Origin: Planctomycetota bacterium
GTDB lineage: Bacteria; Planctomycetota; UBA1135; UBA2386
Direction of reading: 5' to 3'
Assembly (NCBI GenBank): GCA_020638735.1
Contig: JACKHZ010000012.1
Coordinates: 434,001 to 498,000 of the forward strand
DNA: 64,000 bases
The notes beneath the pieces are model-generated. The model searched no databases. It was not told where the DNA came from and saw only the letters and a list, made by a program, of their open reading frames with translations. The translations under genes were made by a program, and so were the position numbers. Every line of letters begins with the position of its first letter. Within the stretch, counting starts at the first letter, position 1. This document shows positions 25,116-33,518 of the stretch, piece after piece.

Positions 25116-28100
25116 TCACGGCCGCAGCAGCAGCTGGTGCAGGCGATCGAGGTTGCCGACGGCGGGATTGACGGTCGACAGGGTCAGTGCCTGGATGCCG
25201 GCGCGCAGGCCGACGAGGCCCGGGATCGGCGGCACCACCAGCTGGAACGGCGCGCCAGTCGGCGTCGGCGGCGAGATCAGCGTGCCGCTGCCGCCGGCGA
25301 GGAACCAGCCGAACGGCACCACCGGCACCAGTCCGTCGAGCACGCCGAAGAAGTAGAAGCTGACGCCGCTCGGTGCGCCGGTGACGGTGTAGTCGATCGC
25401 GCTGCCAGGACGCGCATCGCCGGCAACGGTCATGTCCCAGGCGCCGAGTTCGAAGGCGCCCATGTCGGGCAGCGGCAGGCCGATCAGCGCATGGTCGAGC
25501 AGGCGCGAGTTCTGGTCGAAGTCCTCGATGGTGACGAAAGCGGTCAAGATGTCGGCGGTGCCGAGGCACGGCGAGGTCGGCATCAGGTGCAGGTCGCCGT
25601 TGGCGGCGTCGACGAACTGCGGATCGGCGATGAGGTTGCCGTTCTGCCCGGCGAACGCGCCGTCGCTGGCGAACACCTGCGACGCGTTGGGGAAGTTGGA
25701 GAAGTCCTGGACGGCGTTGCCACGGCTGATCGAGTTGGCGACCTGGCCGGTCCACGTGTTTTCGCGGCGGATGCCGTGGGCGTTGCCGGTCGCGGTCGCG
25801 TGCGCGATCGAGAACGTGCCAGCGGTGAGCTGGATGCCGTAGGTGCCGCAGGCCCAGGCGACCAGGTTGCTCGGCGTGCCGGCGGCGGCGGACAGCACCA
25901 GGCCGTGGTTGTAGGCGCGGTCGGCGCGCACCGAACGCAGCGTCGCCAGCGGGCTCTCGCAGGTCAGCGCGGCGACGAAGCCGGAGCCGCAGTAGCGGAT
26001 CACGACGTGCTCCAGGCTCGAGGGCGCAGCGCCGGTGTGGATGGCGATGCCCTGCCACGCGGTCGGCGAGCCGCTGCTCGGGCCATTGCTGTTGGTGTCG
26101 CCGCCGTAGTCGTCGTCACGCAGCTCGGTGAACACCACCGGCTCGTAGCCGGTGCCGCGACAGTGCAGCGCGCCGTCGACGTCGATGCGGAAGCTGTTCT
26201 GCGTCTTGAACACGACGCCCTGCAGCAGCGTCAGGTCGCCGCCCGGTTGCACGGACAGGTTGTCGGCGAGCACCACCGCGCCGTTCAGGCACGACTGCGA
26301 GCCGATCGTCACCGCCGTCGATAGCGACGCGTTGTTGACGCGCAGGAAGTCGCCCGAGGCGTTGCCGCTGGCGTGGTTGTAGGTGAAGCCCGGCACCGCG
26401 CGCAGCGGCACGCCTTCGACCGCATAGTTGCCGTTGTCGACGAACGTGCAGTCGTGCACGGTCGGCGTCGAGTTGCCGTTGAGGTTCATGCCGTGCACGT
26501 AGCAGTTGCGCGACGTGCAGTGGTCGAACACCGGGCTGGCGCCGTTGAGGTGGAAGTTGGCGACGAAGCCGGAGCCGCCGTAGCGCACGTCGAGCCAGTG
26601 CAGCTGGGTCGCCGCCGAGGTCGAGTTGAAGACGATGCCGCGCCACGCGGTCGGGCTGCCGCTGCTCGGGCCGTTGCCGTTGGTGTCGCCGCCGGCGCTG
26701 TCGTCGCGCAGGTCGGTGAGCACCACCGGCATCGCCGCGGTGCCGTTGGCCAGCAGCGTGCCCTCGACGGAGATTTCGTAGCCGTTGCGGTACTTCAGCA
26801 CGAGCCCGGCTTCGAGCACCAGCGTGTTGCCGGGGAGGATCGTCAGGTTGGTGTCGACGAGGACCGCGCCGTTGACGTGGGCCGCGGGCGGGATCGTCAC
26901 CGTGCCGACGACGTTGCCGAGGGTTACGCGCAGGTAGTCGCCGGCTGCGTTGCCCGACGCGGTGTTGTCGCTGAAGCCGGTGAGAGCGCTGACTCCGACG
27001 CCCTCGATGGCGTAGCCGCCGTTGTCGGTGAAGTCGCACGCGGTCACGGTCGGCGTCGCGGCGCCGTTGAGGTTCATGCCGTGCACGTAGCAGCGGCGCG
27101 ATGCGCAGTGGTCGAATGTCGGTGCGCCGCCGTCGAGGTGGAAGTTGGCGACGAAGCCCGAGCCGCCGAAGCGCGCCTCGGTGTGGTGCAGCACGCTCGC
27201 CGATGAGGTGCCGTGGAAGACGATGCCGCGCCACGCGGTCGGACTGCCGCTGCTCGGGCCGTCGCTGTTGGTGTCGCCGCCGGCGCTGTCGTCGCGCAGG
27301 TCGGTGAAGATCACCGGCAGCGCCGCGGTGCCGTTGCACAGCAGCGTGCCGTCGACCGACACCTCGTAGCCGTTGCGGAACTTGAGGTTGGTGCCGGCGG
27401 CGATGGTCAGCGTGCTGCCCTGCGGGATCGACAGGTGGTTGTCGACGAGGATCGCGCCGTTGACCATGTTGGCCGGCGTCAGCGTCAGGTTGCCGTTGAC
27501 GGTGCTGATGGTGACGCGGGCGAAGTCGCCGGAGACGTTGCCCGAGGCGGTGTTGCCGGCGAAGCCCGGCAGCGCGTGGATCGGCACGCCTTCGATCGCG
27601 TAGTTGCCGTTGCCGACGAAGTTGCAGTTGGTCACGACCGGCGTCGCGGAGCCGTTGAGCTGCATGCCGTGCACGTAGCAGTTGCGCGACGTGCAGTGGT
27701 CGAACGAAGGGCTCGAGCCGTTGAGCTGCAGGTTGGCGACGAAGCCGGAGCCGCCGTAGCGCACGTCGAGGTATTGCATCGTCGAGGCGCCCGAACCGGT
27801 GTTGAAGACGATGCCACGCCACGCGGTCGGGCTACCGGTGCTCGGGCCGTTGTTGTTGGTGTCGCCGCCGGCCGAGTCGTCCTGCAGGTCGGTGCAGATC
27901 ACCGGGCTCTGCTGGGTGCCGTTGACGATCAGCGTGCCGTTGACCGTGAACTCGCCGCCGCCGGTGAACTTGACGATCACGCCCGGGCCGAGCGTCAGCG
28001 TCTGGCCGGTCGGTACGGTCAGCGTGCCGTTGGCGTGGTAGACGCCGGCCGTCAGCGTGCCGCTGACGTTGCCGGAGATCTGACTCTGCGCGGCGAGCGC

Positions 28101-28166
28101 GCCGAGCAGGGCGAGAGGGGACAGGGCGGCGCCGCGGCGGGCGATGCGCAGGATGCGGAGGACCAT
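25116..28166 (-). CDS. Secreted right-handed beta-helix protein built of 196-residue tandem units
   Basis: Exported protein of 1016 aa. A signal peptide (ALSPLALLGALAAQ) is followed by about four near-identical units of 196 residues. Each contains (T/N)LRDDSAGGDTN, GPSSGSPTAWRGIVF, RYGGSGFVAN and a C(Y)VHGM(N/Q)LNG turn, the last unit being more divergent. The pattern matches parallel beta-helix (pectate-lyase-like / polymorphic repeat) folds. The C-terminal ~200 residues lack the unit and end in a lineage-type domain (VPFGWFLAGGSGTLISPP). No catalytic residues were recognised; adhesion or polysaccharide binding is plausible. The frame is open for 786 bases upstream, but the signal peptide sets 28166. 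Confidence 0.82.
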   Translation of the reverse strand: MVLRILRIARRGAALSPLALLGALAAQSQISGNVSGTLTAGVYHANGTLTVPTGQTLTLGPGVIVKFTGGGEFTVNGTLIVNGTQQSPVICTDLQDDSAGGDTNNNGPSTGSPTAWRGIVFNTGSGASTMQYLDVRYGGSGFVANLQLNGSSPSFDHCTSRNCYVHGMQLNGSATPVVTNCNFVGNGNYAIEGVPIHALPGFAGNTASGNVSGDFARVTISTVNGNLTLTPANMVNGAILVDNHLSIPQGSTLTIAAGTNLKFRNGYEVSVDGTLLCNGTAALPVIFTDLRDDSAGGDTNSDGPSSGSPTAWRGIVFHGTSSASVLHHTEARFGGSGFVANFHLDGGAPTFDHCASRRCYVHGMNLNGAATPTVTACDFTDNGGYAIEGVGVSALTGFSDNTASGNAAGDYLRVTLGNVVGTVTIPPAAHVNGAVLVDTNLTILPGNTLVLEAGLVLKYRNGYEISVEGTLLANGTAAMPVVLTDLRDDSAGGDTNGNGPSSGSPTAWRGIVFNSTSAATQLHWLDVRYGGSGFVANFHLNGASPVFDHCTSRNCYVHGMNLNGNSTPTVHDCTFVDNGNYAVEGVPLRAVPGFTYNHASGNASGDFLRVNNASLSTAVTIGSQSCLNGAVVLADNLSVQPGGDLTLLQGVVFKTQNSFRIDVDGALHCRGTGYEPVVFTELRDDDYGGDTNSNGPSSGSPTAWQGIAIHTGAAPSSLEHVVIRYCGSGFVAALTCESPLATLRSVRADRAYNHGLVLSAAAGTPSNLVAWACGTYGIQLTAGTFSIAHATATGNAHGIRRENTWTGQVANSISRGNAVQDFSNFPNASQVFASDGAFAGQNGNLIADPQFVDAANGDLHLMPTSPCLGTADILTAFVTIEDFDQNSRLLDHALIGLPLPDMGAFELGAWDMTVAGDARPGSAIDYTVTGAPSGVSFYFFGVLDGLVPVVPFGWFLAGGSGTLISPPTPTGAPFQLVVPPIPGLVGLRAGIQALTLSTVNPAVGNLDRLHQLLLRP
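26056..27869 (-). repeat. Exact 588-bp tandem repeat inside the beta-helix gene
   Basis: The landmark CACGCGGTCGG recurs at 26056, 26644, 27232 and 27820, exactly 588 bp apart each time. Neighbouring bases are highly similar between copies, for example GCTGCTCGGGCC and GTTGGTGTCGCCGCCG. The period is a multiple of three and encodes 196 residues. This indicates recent duplication or ongoing gene conversion. Confidence 0.85.
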
Positions 28167-28295
28167 GGAGGAAGTGCTTGGGTTGGTGCGCGAGGGCGCG
28201 GACCCCTGCACTTGCGTCGTGGGCGCCCCGCGTGACATCCCGATGCAGAAAGTCGCCGCTCGGCACTTTGGCTTTGTAGTGCAAAGCGTAGCGGA

Positions 28296-28301
28296 TAGCG
28301 T
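28296..28301 (+). promoter_or_regulatory. Candidate -10 element (TAGCGT) for the ferritin-like gene
   Basis: GATAGCGT ends 8 nt before the ATG at 28310, with no Shine-Dalgarno. Same hexamer as upstream of the LuxR-type gene. Confidence 0.35.
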
Positions 28302-28309
28302 CCTGCCGC

Positions 28310-29056
28310 ATGACGTCCTGGCTGCAGCGACTGGCGGGTCGGCGCGCGCGTCGGCCCGAGTTCTTCCCCCGTGGTCCGTTGTCGGTGGAGGCGGACTTCG
28401 CCCCGGCCCTGGCGCGCTCGCTGGCGCGGTTCCAGCTCGGCGAGACGGGCGACGGCAGCCACCTGCTCGCCGCGGCGGCGAAGCTCGGCGACGCGGATCG
28501 CGTCGAGCTGCTGCGCCGGTTCCTCGACGAGGAACACGACCACGCGCGCTGGCTCGGCCGCGCGGTCGAGGCGCTCGGCGGGCAGCGGCTAGAACGGCAC
28601 TGGTCGGCGAGCGCGTTCCGCCTGGTGCGGCGGCTCGGCGGCGTCGAGACCGAGCTGATCGTGCTGATGGCCGCGGAGCTGCTCGGCGCGACCTACTACC
28701 GCGCGTTGGCGCGGCACGTCCGCGACCCGCAGCTGCGCGGCCTGCTCGGCCAGATCGCGCGCGACGAGGGCGTGCACATCGCCCTGCACGTCGACTGGCA
28801 GCGCCGCCACCTGCACCAGCTCGGGCCCGTGCGCCGCGCGCTGTTCCGCGTCGGCTTCCACGCCTTCTTCCGCGCGGTGTGCGTGATGGTGATGCTCGAT
28901 CACCGCGCCGTGCTGCGCCGCTGCGGCGGGCTGCGCAGCTACTGGCGCGCATCGGGCGACCTGCTGGCGCGGGTCACCGCGGCGCAGCTGCGGCCGTGTC
29001 GCCTGACCGGCCGCGCGTTGCTGCGCTTCCGCCACCTGGCGGTCGAGACGGCGTAG
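28310..29056 (+). CDS. Ferritin-like di-iron protein
   Basis: All-helical 248-aa protein of the ferritin-like superfamily. Candidate iron ligands are EEHDH near 74-78 (an E-x-x-H pair), Glu residues of VETELIVLMAAELLGATYY near 115-130, and RDEGVH near 150-156 (second E-x-x-H). This spacing matches four-helix di-iron carboxylate proteins such as MiaE-, COQ7- or rubrerythrin-like groups. I cannot tell which. The C-terminal third is basic. A TAGCGT element 8 nt before the ATG supports the start. It is divergent from the beta-helix gene and convergent with the protease gene. Confidence 0.75.
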   Translation: MTSWLQRLAGRRARRPEFFPRGPLSVEADFAPALARSLARFQLGETGDGSHLLAAAAKLGDADRVELLRRFLDEEHDHARWLGRAVEALGGQRLERHWSASAFRLVRRLGGVETELIVLMAAELLGATYYRALARHVRDPQLRGLLGQIARDEGVHIALHVDWQRRHLHQLGPVRRALFRVGFHAFFRAVCVMVMLDHRAVLRRCGGLRSYWRASGDLLARVTAAQLRPCRLTGRALLRFRHLAVETA

Positions 29057-29078
29057 CGCCGTCGTTCGCGGCGGCCGC

Positions 29079-30260
29079 TCACTTCATCGGCGCCGCGAGC
29101 TGACCGAGGTCGACCCGGTGCACCGGCGCGCTCTGCAGCAGGTGCGACAGCTTCTCGCGCTCGAGCCACTCGTAGACGAGGTCCATCGGCGTGCACAGAC
29201 CCATGTGCGGCACGACCACCGGCGAGCCCTTGCCGTGCGTGTAGATCTTGGAGAACACGCCGATCAGCTGGTGGGTGTCGGCGCGGTAGATGCCGCCGCC
29301 GCTGTTGCCGAAGTAGGTCGGCGCGTTGATCATCCAGTAGTTGGCGCCGTTGAGTTCGTTGTGCAGCGAGCTGACCTCGCCCTTGGACGGCACCGGGTCG
29401 TTGCCGAGCGGGCAGCCGACGGCGCACACCGGGTCCCAGACGCGCACGTCGGCGGTCTCGTCGCGCGGCAGCGCGTTGGCGACGAACGGCAGCTGACGGT
29501 CGGTGTCGAGCTTGACCAGCGCGGCGTCGATCTTGGCCTCGCTGGCGATCATCCGCCCCGGCACGACGAGCTTCTCGTCGCCGAGGTAGATGGTGACCTC
29601 GAAGCCGGTCTGCCGCGCCTTCGGCGTGTCGGCCAGGATGTTGCGCACGACGTGGTACGACGTCAGCACGTAGCTCTCGTTCTTGCCGCCGGCCTTCGGG
29701 TTGGGCCCGGAGAAGACGATCGTGCCCGAGCCGACGGTGTCCTCGCCGTTGAGCTGCACGGTCGGCAGCAGCATCTGCCGCGTCAGCTCGCTGTGGTCGC
29801 AGTACATCTGGCTGGCCAGCGTGGCGATGCCGCGCTGGGTCTCGCTGATGCGCATCGCGGCGTCGCGCTCCTTGGCGCGCACCTCGCTGATGTAGGCGTC
29901 GACGAGCTCCCGGGTGCGGTTGAAGTCGCTGGTCAGCTGGCTGCGGAACGAGGCGACGTCCTTCTGCGCCTGCTCCAGCTCGTCGGCGATGACCTTGGCC
30001 TGGTCGGAGCCGGCGTTGGCCGACGCGAGCTGCTGCTCGAGCCGCTGCATGCGCGCCTCGGTCTGCTGCAGGATCTGCTCCTGCAGGTCCTTCAGCTCGC
30101 CCGGGTTGCCGGTGGACGACGCGGCGACCTGGTTGAGCTTGCGCTCGAGGGCGGTGACGTCCTTCTGCTGTGTCTCCAGCCGTGCGATCTGCTGATGGAA
30201 CGACACCATCAGCAGCATGGCCGCAAGGCCGCAGAACACCTCCACGAGTGTGCGCTTCAT
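29079..30260 (-). CDS. Membrane-anchored trypsin-like serine protease with coiled-coil stalk
   Basis: Protein of 393 aa. A single N-terminal membrane anchor (VEVFCGLAAMLLMVSF, about 7-22) is followed by a long coiled-coil (about 25-150, repeated LEQQLASA/LEQAQKDVASF). A trypsin-fold domain follows with His in TSYHVV (about 203), Asp in KIDAALVKLD (about 245) and Ser in GNSGGG (about 320). That triad and the GN-S-GG loop match the DegP/HtrA-like (S1C) group, but there is no PDZ domain. The open frame extends upstream to 30497; the anchor fixes 30260. Likely an envelope protease with a stalk; the substrate is unknown. Confidence 0.85.
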   Translation of the reverse strand: MKRTLVEVFCGLAAMLLMVSFHQQIARLETQQKDVTALERKLNQVAASSTGNPGELKDLQEQILQQTEARMQRLEQQLASANAGSDQAKVIADELEQAQKDVASFRSQLTSDFNRTRELVDAYISEVRAKERDAAMRISETQRGIATLASQMYCDHSELTRQMLLPTVQLNGEDTVGSGTIVFSGPNPKAGGKNESYVLTSYHVVRNILADTPKARQTGFEVTIYLGDEKLVVPGRMIASEAKIDAALVKLDTDRQLPFVANALPRDETADVRVWDPVCAVGCPLGNDPVPSKGEVSSLHNELNGANYWMINAPTYFGNSGGGIYRADTHQLIGVFSKIYTHGKGSPVVVPHMGLCTPMDLVYEWLEREKLSHLLQSAPVHRVDLGQLAAPMK

Positions 30261-30571
30261 CCCTAGTTGCTCTTCTTCCCGGTTGCTCGTCCGAAACCCC
30301 TGCCGCAACCCGGCTTCGGAAAGCCCTCCGAAACGTCTGAAGAGAAAAGCAACCCTCGGCGGAGCAACGACTTGTGTCGCCCTTGCCATGGTCGGAACGG
30401 AGCCCCGGCGGGTCGGCGGAAATCGCCGGAATGCCGAAGAACTGGTCACCTCGGCGGCGCCTGTCGGCTTCTGCCGCAGTCGGCCCGGGCGGGGCACGGT
30501 CGCGCGCCGCAGGGCGCCACTTGTCGCTGCTACCGGGTGCGGTACGCCGGGGTCGGGCCTATGGTGCGTCC
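30261..30571. other. 311-bp divergent intergenic region (protease / ribBA)
   Basis: It holds the start regions of two divergent genes. Several short GC-rich hairpins are possible, for example GGCTT/AAGCC around 30315 and CGGCG/CGCCG around 30420, but I see no FMN-riboswitch core, no long stem and no credible small gene. A TATGGT element for ribBA is annotated at the right edge. Confidence 0.5.
30560..30565 (+). promoter_or_regulatory. Candidate -10 element (TATGGT) for ribBA
   Basis: TATGGT ends exactly 6 nt before the GTG at 30572. No Shine-Dalgarno lies between. Leaderless-type spacing. Confidence 0.35.
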
Positions 30572-31828
30572 GTGACCGCCGAGTCCTTCGCCCCGATCCC
30601 CGAACTGCTGGCCGAACTGCAGGCCGGCCGACCGATCGTCCTGGTCGACGATCCCGACCGTGAGAACGAGGGCGACCTCTGCTTCGCCGCCGAGTTCGCG
30701 ACCCCCGAGCTGGTGGCGCAGATGTCGCGCGAGGCGTGCGGTCTGATCTGCCTGGCGCTCGAGGGGCCGATCTGCGACCAGCTCGGCCTGCAGCTGATGG
30801 TCTCGCAGAACCGCTCCCGCTTCGGCACCGCCTTCACCGTCAGCATCGAAGCGGTCGAGGGCGTGACCACCGGCATCTCCGCCAGGGACCGCGCCAAGAC
30901 CATCCTGACCGCGGTCGATCCCAAGGCCCGGCCGACCGATCTGGCCCGCCCCGGCCACATCTTCCCGCTGCGCGCGGTCGACGGCGGCGTGCTGGTGCGC
31001 ACCGGCCAGACCGAGGGCATCGTCGACCTTTGCCGGCTGGCCGGCCTGCGCCCGGCCGGCGTCATCTGCGAGATCACCAAGCCGGATGGCGAGATGGCCC
31101 GCGTGCCGGAGCTCGAGGTGTTCTGCCGCGAGCGCGGCATCAAGATGGGCTGCATCGCCGACCTGGTCGAGTACCGCCGCCGCCGCGAACGGCTGATCGA
31201 GCGGGTCGCGGTGGCCAAGATGCCGACCCAGTACGGCGACTTCGACTGCCACACCTACATCAGCCGCGTCGACGAGCGCACCCACATGGCGCTGACCGTC
31301 GGCATCGACCGGGTCGGCACCGGTGAGCGCTTCCCGCCGATCGAGGACGAGGTGCTGGTGCGCGTGCACTCGCAGTGCCTGACCGGCGACGCCTTCGGTT
31401 CGCTGCGCTGCGACTGCGGCCCGCAGCTGCATTCGGCGATGCAGCAGGTGCAGCAGGCCGGTCGCGGCGTCGTGCTCTACATCAGCCAGGAAGGGCGCGG
31501 CATCGGCCTCGCCAACAAGCTGCGCGCCTACGAACTGCAGGACGGCGGCATGGACACGGTCGAGGCCAACGTGCACCTCGGCTTCCGCCCGGACCAGCGC
31601 GAGTTCGGCACCGGCGCCCAGATCCTGCACGACCTCGGCCTGCGCAAGCTGCGGCTGCTGACCAACAACCCCAAGAAGCTCGCCGGCCTGCAGGGGTACG
31701 GCATCGAGGTGGTCGGCCAGGAGCCGCTGGTCGTCGGCACCAACCCGCACAACCGGAAGTACTTGGAGACGAAGCGGCAGAAGATGGGGCACCTGCTCGC
31801 CGGATCGGAGGCCGAGCCGACCCCGTGA
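30572..31828 (+). CDS. ribBA: RibBA: 3,4-dihydroxy-2-butanone-4-phosphate synthase / GTP cyclohydrolase II
   Basis: Bifunctional riboflavin enzyme of 418 aa. The N-terminal half converts ribulose 5-phosphate to dihydroxybutanone phosphate and carries DDPDRENEGDL near residue 22, MSREACGLIC, and TTGISARDRAKTI. The C-terminal half opens the GTP imidazole ring and has the zinc-binding CLTGDAFGSLRCDCG near 265-280 and the RGIGLANKLRAYELQD segment. Both active sites look complete. The GTG at 30572 gives the normal N-terminus and sits 6 nt after a TATGGT element; a longer frame to 30374 is less likely. No ribBA-linked riboswitch is visible. Confidence 0.95.
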   Translation: MTAESFAPIPELLAELQAGRPIVLVDDPDRENEGDLCFAAEFATPELVAQMSREACGLICLALEGPICDQLGLQLMVSQNRSRFGTAFTVSIEAVEGVTTGISARDRAKTILTAVDPKARPTDLARPGHIFPLRAVDGGVLVRTGQTEGIVDLCRLAGLRPAGVICEITKPDGEMARVPELEVFCRERGIKMGCIADLVEYRRRRERLIERVAVAKMPTQYGDFDCHTYISRVDERTHMALTVGIDRVGTGERFPPIEDEVLVRVHSQCLTGDAFGSLRCDCGPQLHSAMQQVQQAGRGVVLYISQEGRGIGLANKLRAYELQDGGMDTVEANVHLGFRPDQREFGTGAQILHDLGLRKLRLLTNNPKKLAGLQGYGIEVVGQEPLVVGTNPHNRKYLETKRQKMGHLLAGSEAEPTP

Positions 31829-31946
31829 CGGTTCCGCGGGGCCGGGCGGGGCGTTGGCAAGGGGGCTTCGGCGCCCGCCAGCACGGTCCGCGCGAACCCG
31901 CTGCCGCGGCGGGAAGAAAGCGCCGCGGACCCCTTCCAACCGCCCC

Positions 31947-32570
31947 GTGTTCGCCTTGAAGCGCAGCCCCGAAACCCCCGATCGCGACCTGATCCAGGAG
32001 GTCCTGGACGGCAGCGAGGTCGCCTTCGCCGAGCTGGTGGACCGCTACAAGGACCGCGTGCTGCGGCTCCTCTCGCGGTACTGCCGGGACGCGATCGAGT
32101 GCGAGGACCTGGCGCAGGACGTGTTCCTGAAGGTCTTCCGCAAGCTGCACACCTTCCAGCACGGCTCGCAGTTCTTCACCTGGCTCTACCGCATCACGGT
32201 CAACGCGGCGACGGACCACCTGTCGCGCGCCGGCAGCCGGCGGCTCAAGCTGGTCGAGGACACCGGCGTGTTCGAGCGCGGCTGTGACGCCGAGAGCCCG
32301 ACCGCGCCGCTCGAGGCGCAGGAGCTGGCGGCGGTGACGCGCAAGATCGTCGAGGGCCTGCCGGAGAAGTTCCGCACGATCCTGGTCCTGCGCGAGTTCG
32401 AGGACCTCTCCTACACCGAGATCGCCGAGGTGCTGCAGATCCAGCTCGGCACGGTCGAATCACGGCTGTTCCGTGCGCGTCAGCGGTTCAAGGACGCGCT
32501 GACGCGCGAACATCCCGAGCTGCTGCCGAACGGCGACGTGGCGGGCGCGACCCGCGGAGCGAAGCGATGA
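31947..32570 (+). CDS. ECF RNA polymerase sigma factor (RpoE-like)
   Basis: Extracytoplasmic-function sigma factor of 207 aa. Region 2 contains AFAELVDRYKDRVLRLLSRY and DCEDLAQDVFLKVFR-type -10 binding helices (here ECEDLAQDVFLKVF). Region 4 contains LPEKFRTILVLREFEDLSYTEIAEVLQIQLGTVESRLFRAR, the -35 helix-turn-helix. The GTG at 31947 (FALKRSPETP) gives the usual short N-terminus. It overlaps the next gene by 4 nt (ATGA), so sigma factor and following protein are translationally coupled. Leads a seven-gene operon with PilM/GspL-like and PilO/GspM-like proteins. Confidence 0.92.
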   Translation: MFALKRSPETPDRDLIQEVLDGSEVAFAELVDRYKDRVLRLLSRYCRDAIECEDLAQDVFLKVFRKLHTFQHGSQFFTWLYRITVNAATDHLSRAGSRRLKLVEDTGVFERGCDAESPTAPLEAQELAAVTRKIVEGLPEKFRTILVLREFEDLSYTEIAEVLQIQLGTVESRLFRARQRFKDALTREHPELLPNGDVAGATRGAKR

Positions 32571-33058
32571 ACCCCTCTGCCGAAGATCGTCTGTTGCAGC
32601 GTTACCTCGACCGCGAGTTGTCGGCCGACGAGTCGGCGGCGTTCGCCGGGCGCCTGCTGACCGACGCCACGCTGCGCGACCGCGTGCAGCAGGCCGAAGC
32701 GCTGCGCGCGCCGTTGCTGGCCGCCGCGGCCGCGCCGACGCCGCGCGCGTCGATGGCGTTCACGCAGAAGGTGATGGCCGAGGTGCGGCGCCAGCCCAGC
32801 CGCGAGCAGCTGATGCGCTTCGACCTCTCGGCGTCCACGTTGCGCGTCTGTCGGCGCATCCTGCTCGCCGCGGCGGTGCTGTGCGCGATCGGCGCGGCGG
32901 CCCTCACCGGCCTGTTCGACCGCCCCGGCGCCGACACGCTGCAGGCCGCGCCCGGCGAGGTGCAGCAGGAGATCGACCGCCTCGACGCCGCGATCCGCGC
33001 CGACCAGCAGCGGCAGGAGCAGGGCCGCCCGCACGGAGTGCCGCGTCGCGGTAACTGA
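32567..33058 (+). CDS. Anti-sigma-factor-like membrane protein
   Basis: A 163-aa protein overlapping the ECF sigma gene by ATGA, the standard position for its anti-sigma partner. The first ~45 residues resemble an anti-sigma N-terminal helix bundle (LLQRYLDRELSADESAAFAGRLL) but lack the zinc-finger H-x3-C-x2-C. One transmembrane helix (about 98-118) is followed by a short outside tail with coiled-coil character (EVQQEIDRLDAAIRADQQRQ). The role as anti-sigma is inferred from position and architecture. Confidence 0.7.
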   Translation: MNPSAEDRLLQRYLDRELSADESAAFAGRLLTDATLRDRVQQAEALRAPLLAAAAAPTPRASMAFTQKVMAEVRRQPSREQLMRFDLSASTLRVCRRILLAAAVLCAIGAAALTGLFDRPGADTLQAAPGEVQQEIDRLDAAIRADQQRQEQGRPHGVPRRGN

Positions 33059-33061
33059 TCC

Positions 33062-33514
33062 GTGTCTTCCGTCGGCGGCTCCGTTCGGCTCTGGATTCTG
33101 GCGGTCGCCCTGGGCAGCTTCGCCGCCGGTGTGGTGCTCGGTGTCGCCGTCCCGGAGCTGTGGGCGCAGGGCCGGCACGAACAGACCCCCGAAGAAGACT
33201 ACGTGCACGAGATGGCGACCCGCTACGGCCTGAACGCTGCCCAGACGCGCTCGCTGCGCCTGGTGCTGCAGCACGATCGCGAGCGGCAGCTCGAGATCCT
33301 GCGCACGGCCGATTGGAGCCAGCTGCCGCCCGAGCTGCAGAACCGCCGGTTGAAGGAACAGCGCGCCACCGAGCTGCGCATCCTGCAGATCCTGGACGAG
33401 CGGCAGCGCGCCCTCTACGAACGCGACAGCCGTCCGGCCGGTGGAGCTACTGTCGGCGGTGGGACCCCCGAGAGCATTGGCCCCGGCGACCGGCCGACGG
33501 CGGAGTACAGGTGA
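33062..33514 (+). CDS. Membrane-anchored helical protein, CpxP/Spy-like in layout
   Basis: A 150-aa protein with a GTG start 3 nt after the previous stop. One N-terminal membrane helix (LWILAVALGSFAAGVVLGVAVPELW) precedes a mostly helical external part with YGLNAAQTRSLRLVLQHDRERQLEIL and LKEQRATELRILQILDERQRALYERD. The LNAAQ...L and L...ILDERQRALY arrangement resembles LTxxQ-type envelope stress proteins of the CpxP/Spy kind, but similarity is weak. Likely an envelope sensor or chaperone linked to the sigma factor. The tail is Gly/Pro-rich. Confidence 0.6.
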   Translation: MSSVGGSVRLWILAVALGSFAAGVVLGVAVPELWAQGRHEQTPEEDYVHEMATRYGLNAAQTRSLRLVLQHDRERQLEILRTADWSQLPPELQNRRLKEQRATELRILQILDERQRALYERDSRPAGGATVGGGTPESIGPGDRPTAEYR

Positions 33515-33518
33515 CATC

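Noticed and set aside
28947..29060. rho-independent terminator between the ferritin-like and protease genes
   Set aside because: The 3' ends converge with only ~20 bp between them and no stem with a T-run is visible.
30261..30571. Possible FMN riboswitch in front of ribBA
   Set aside because: No conserved FMN-riboswitch core or multi-stem arrangement could be seen. The transcript probably starts at or next to the start codon (TATGGT 6 nt before it).
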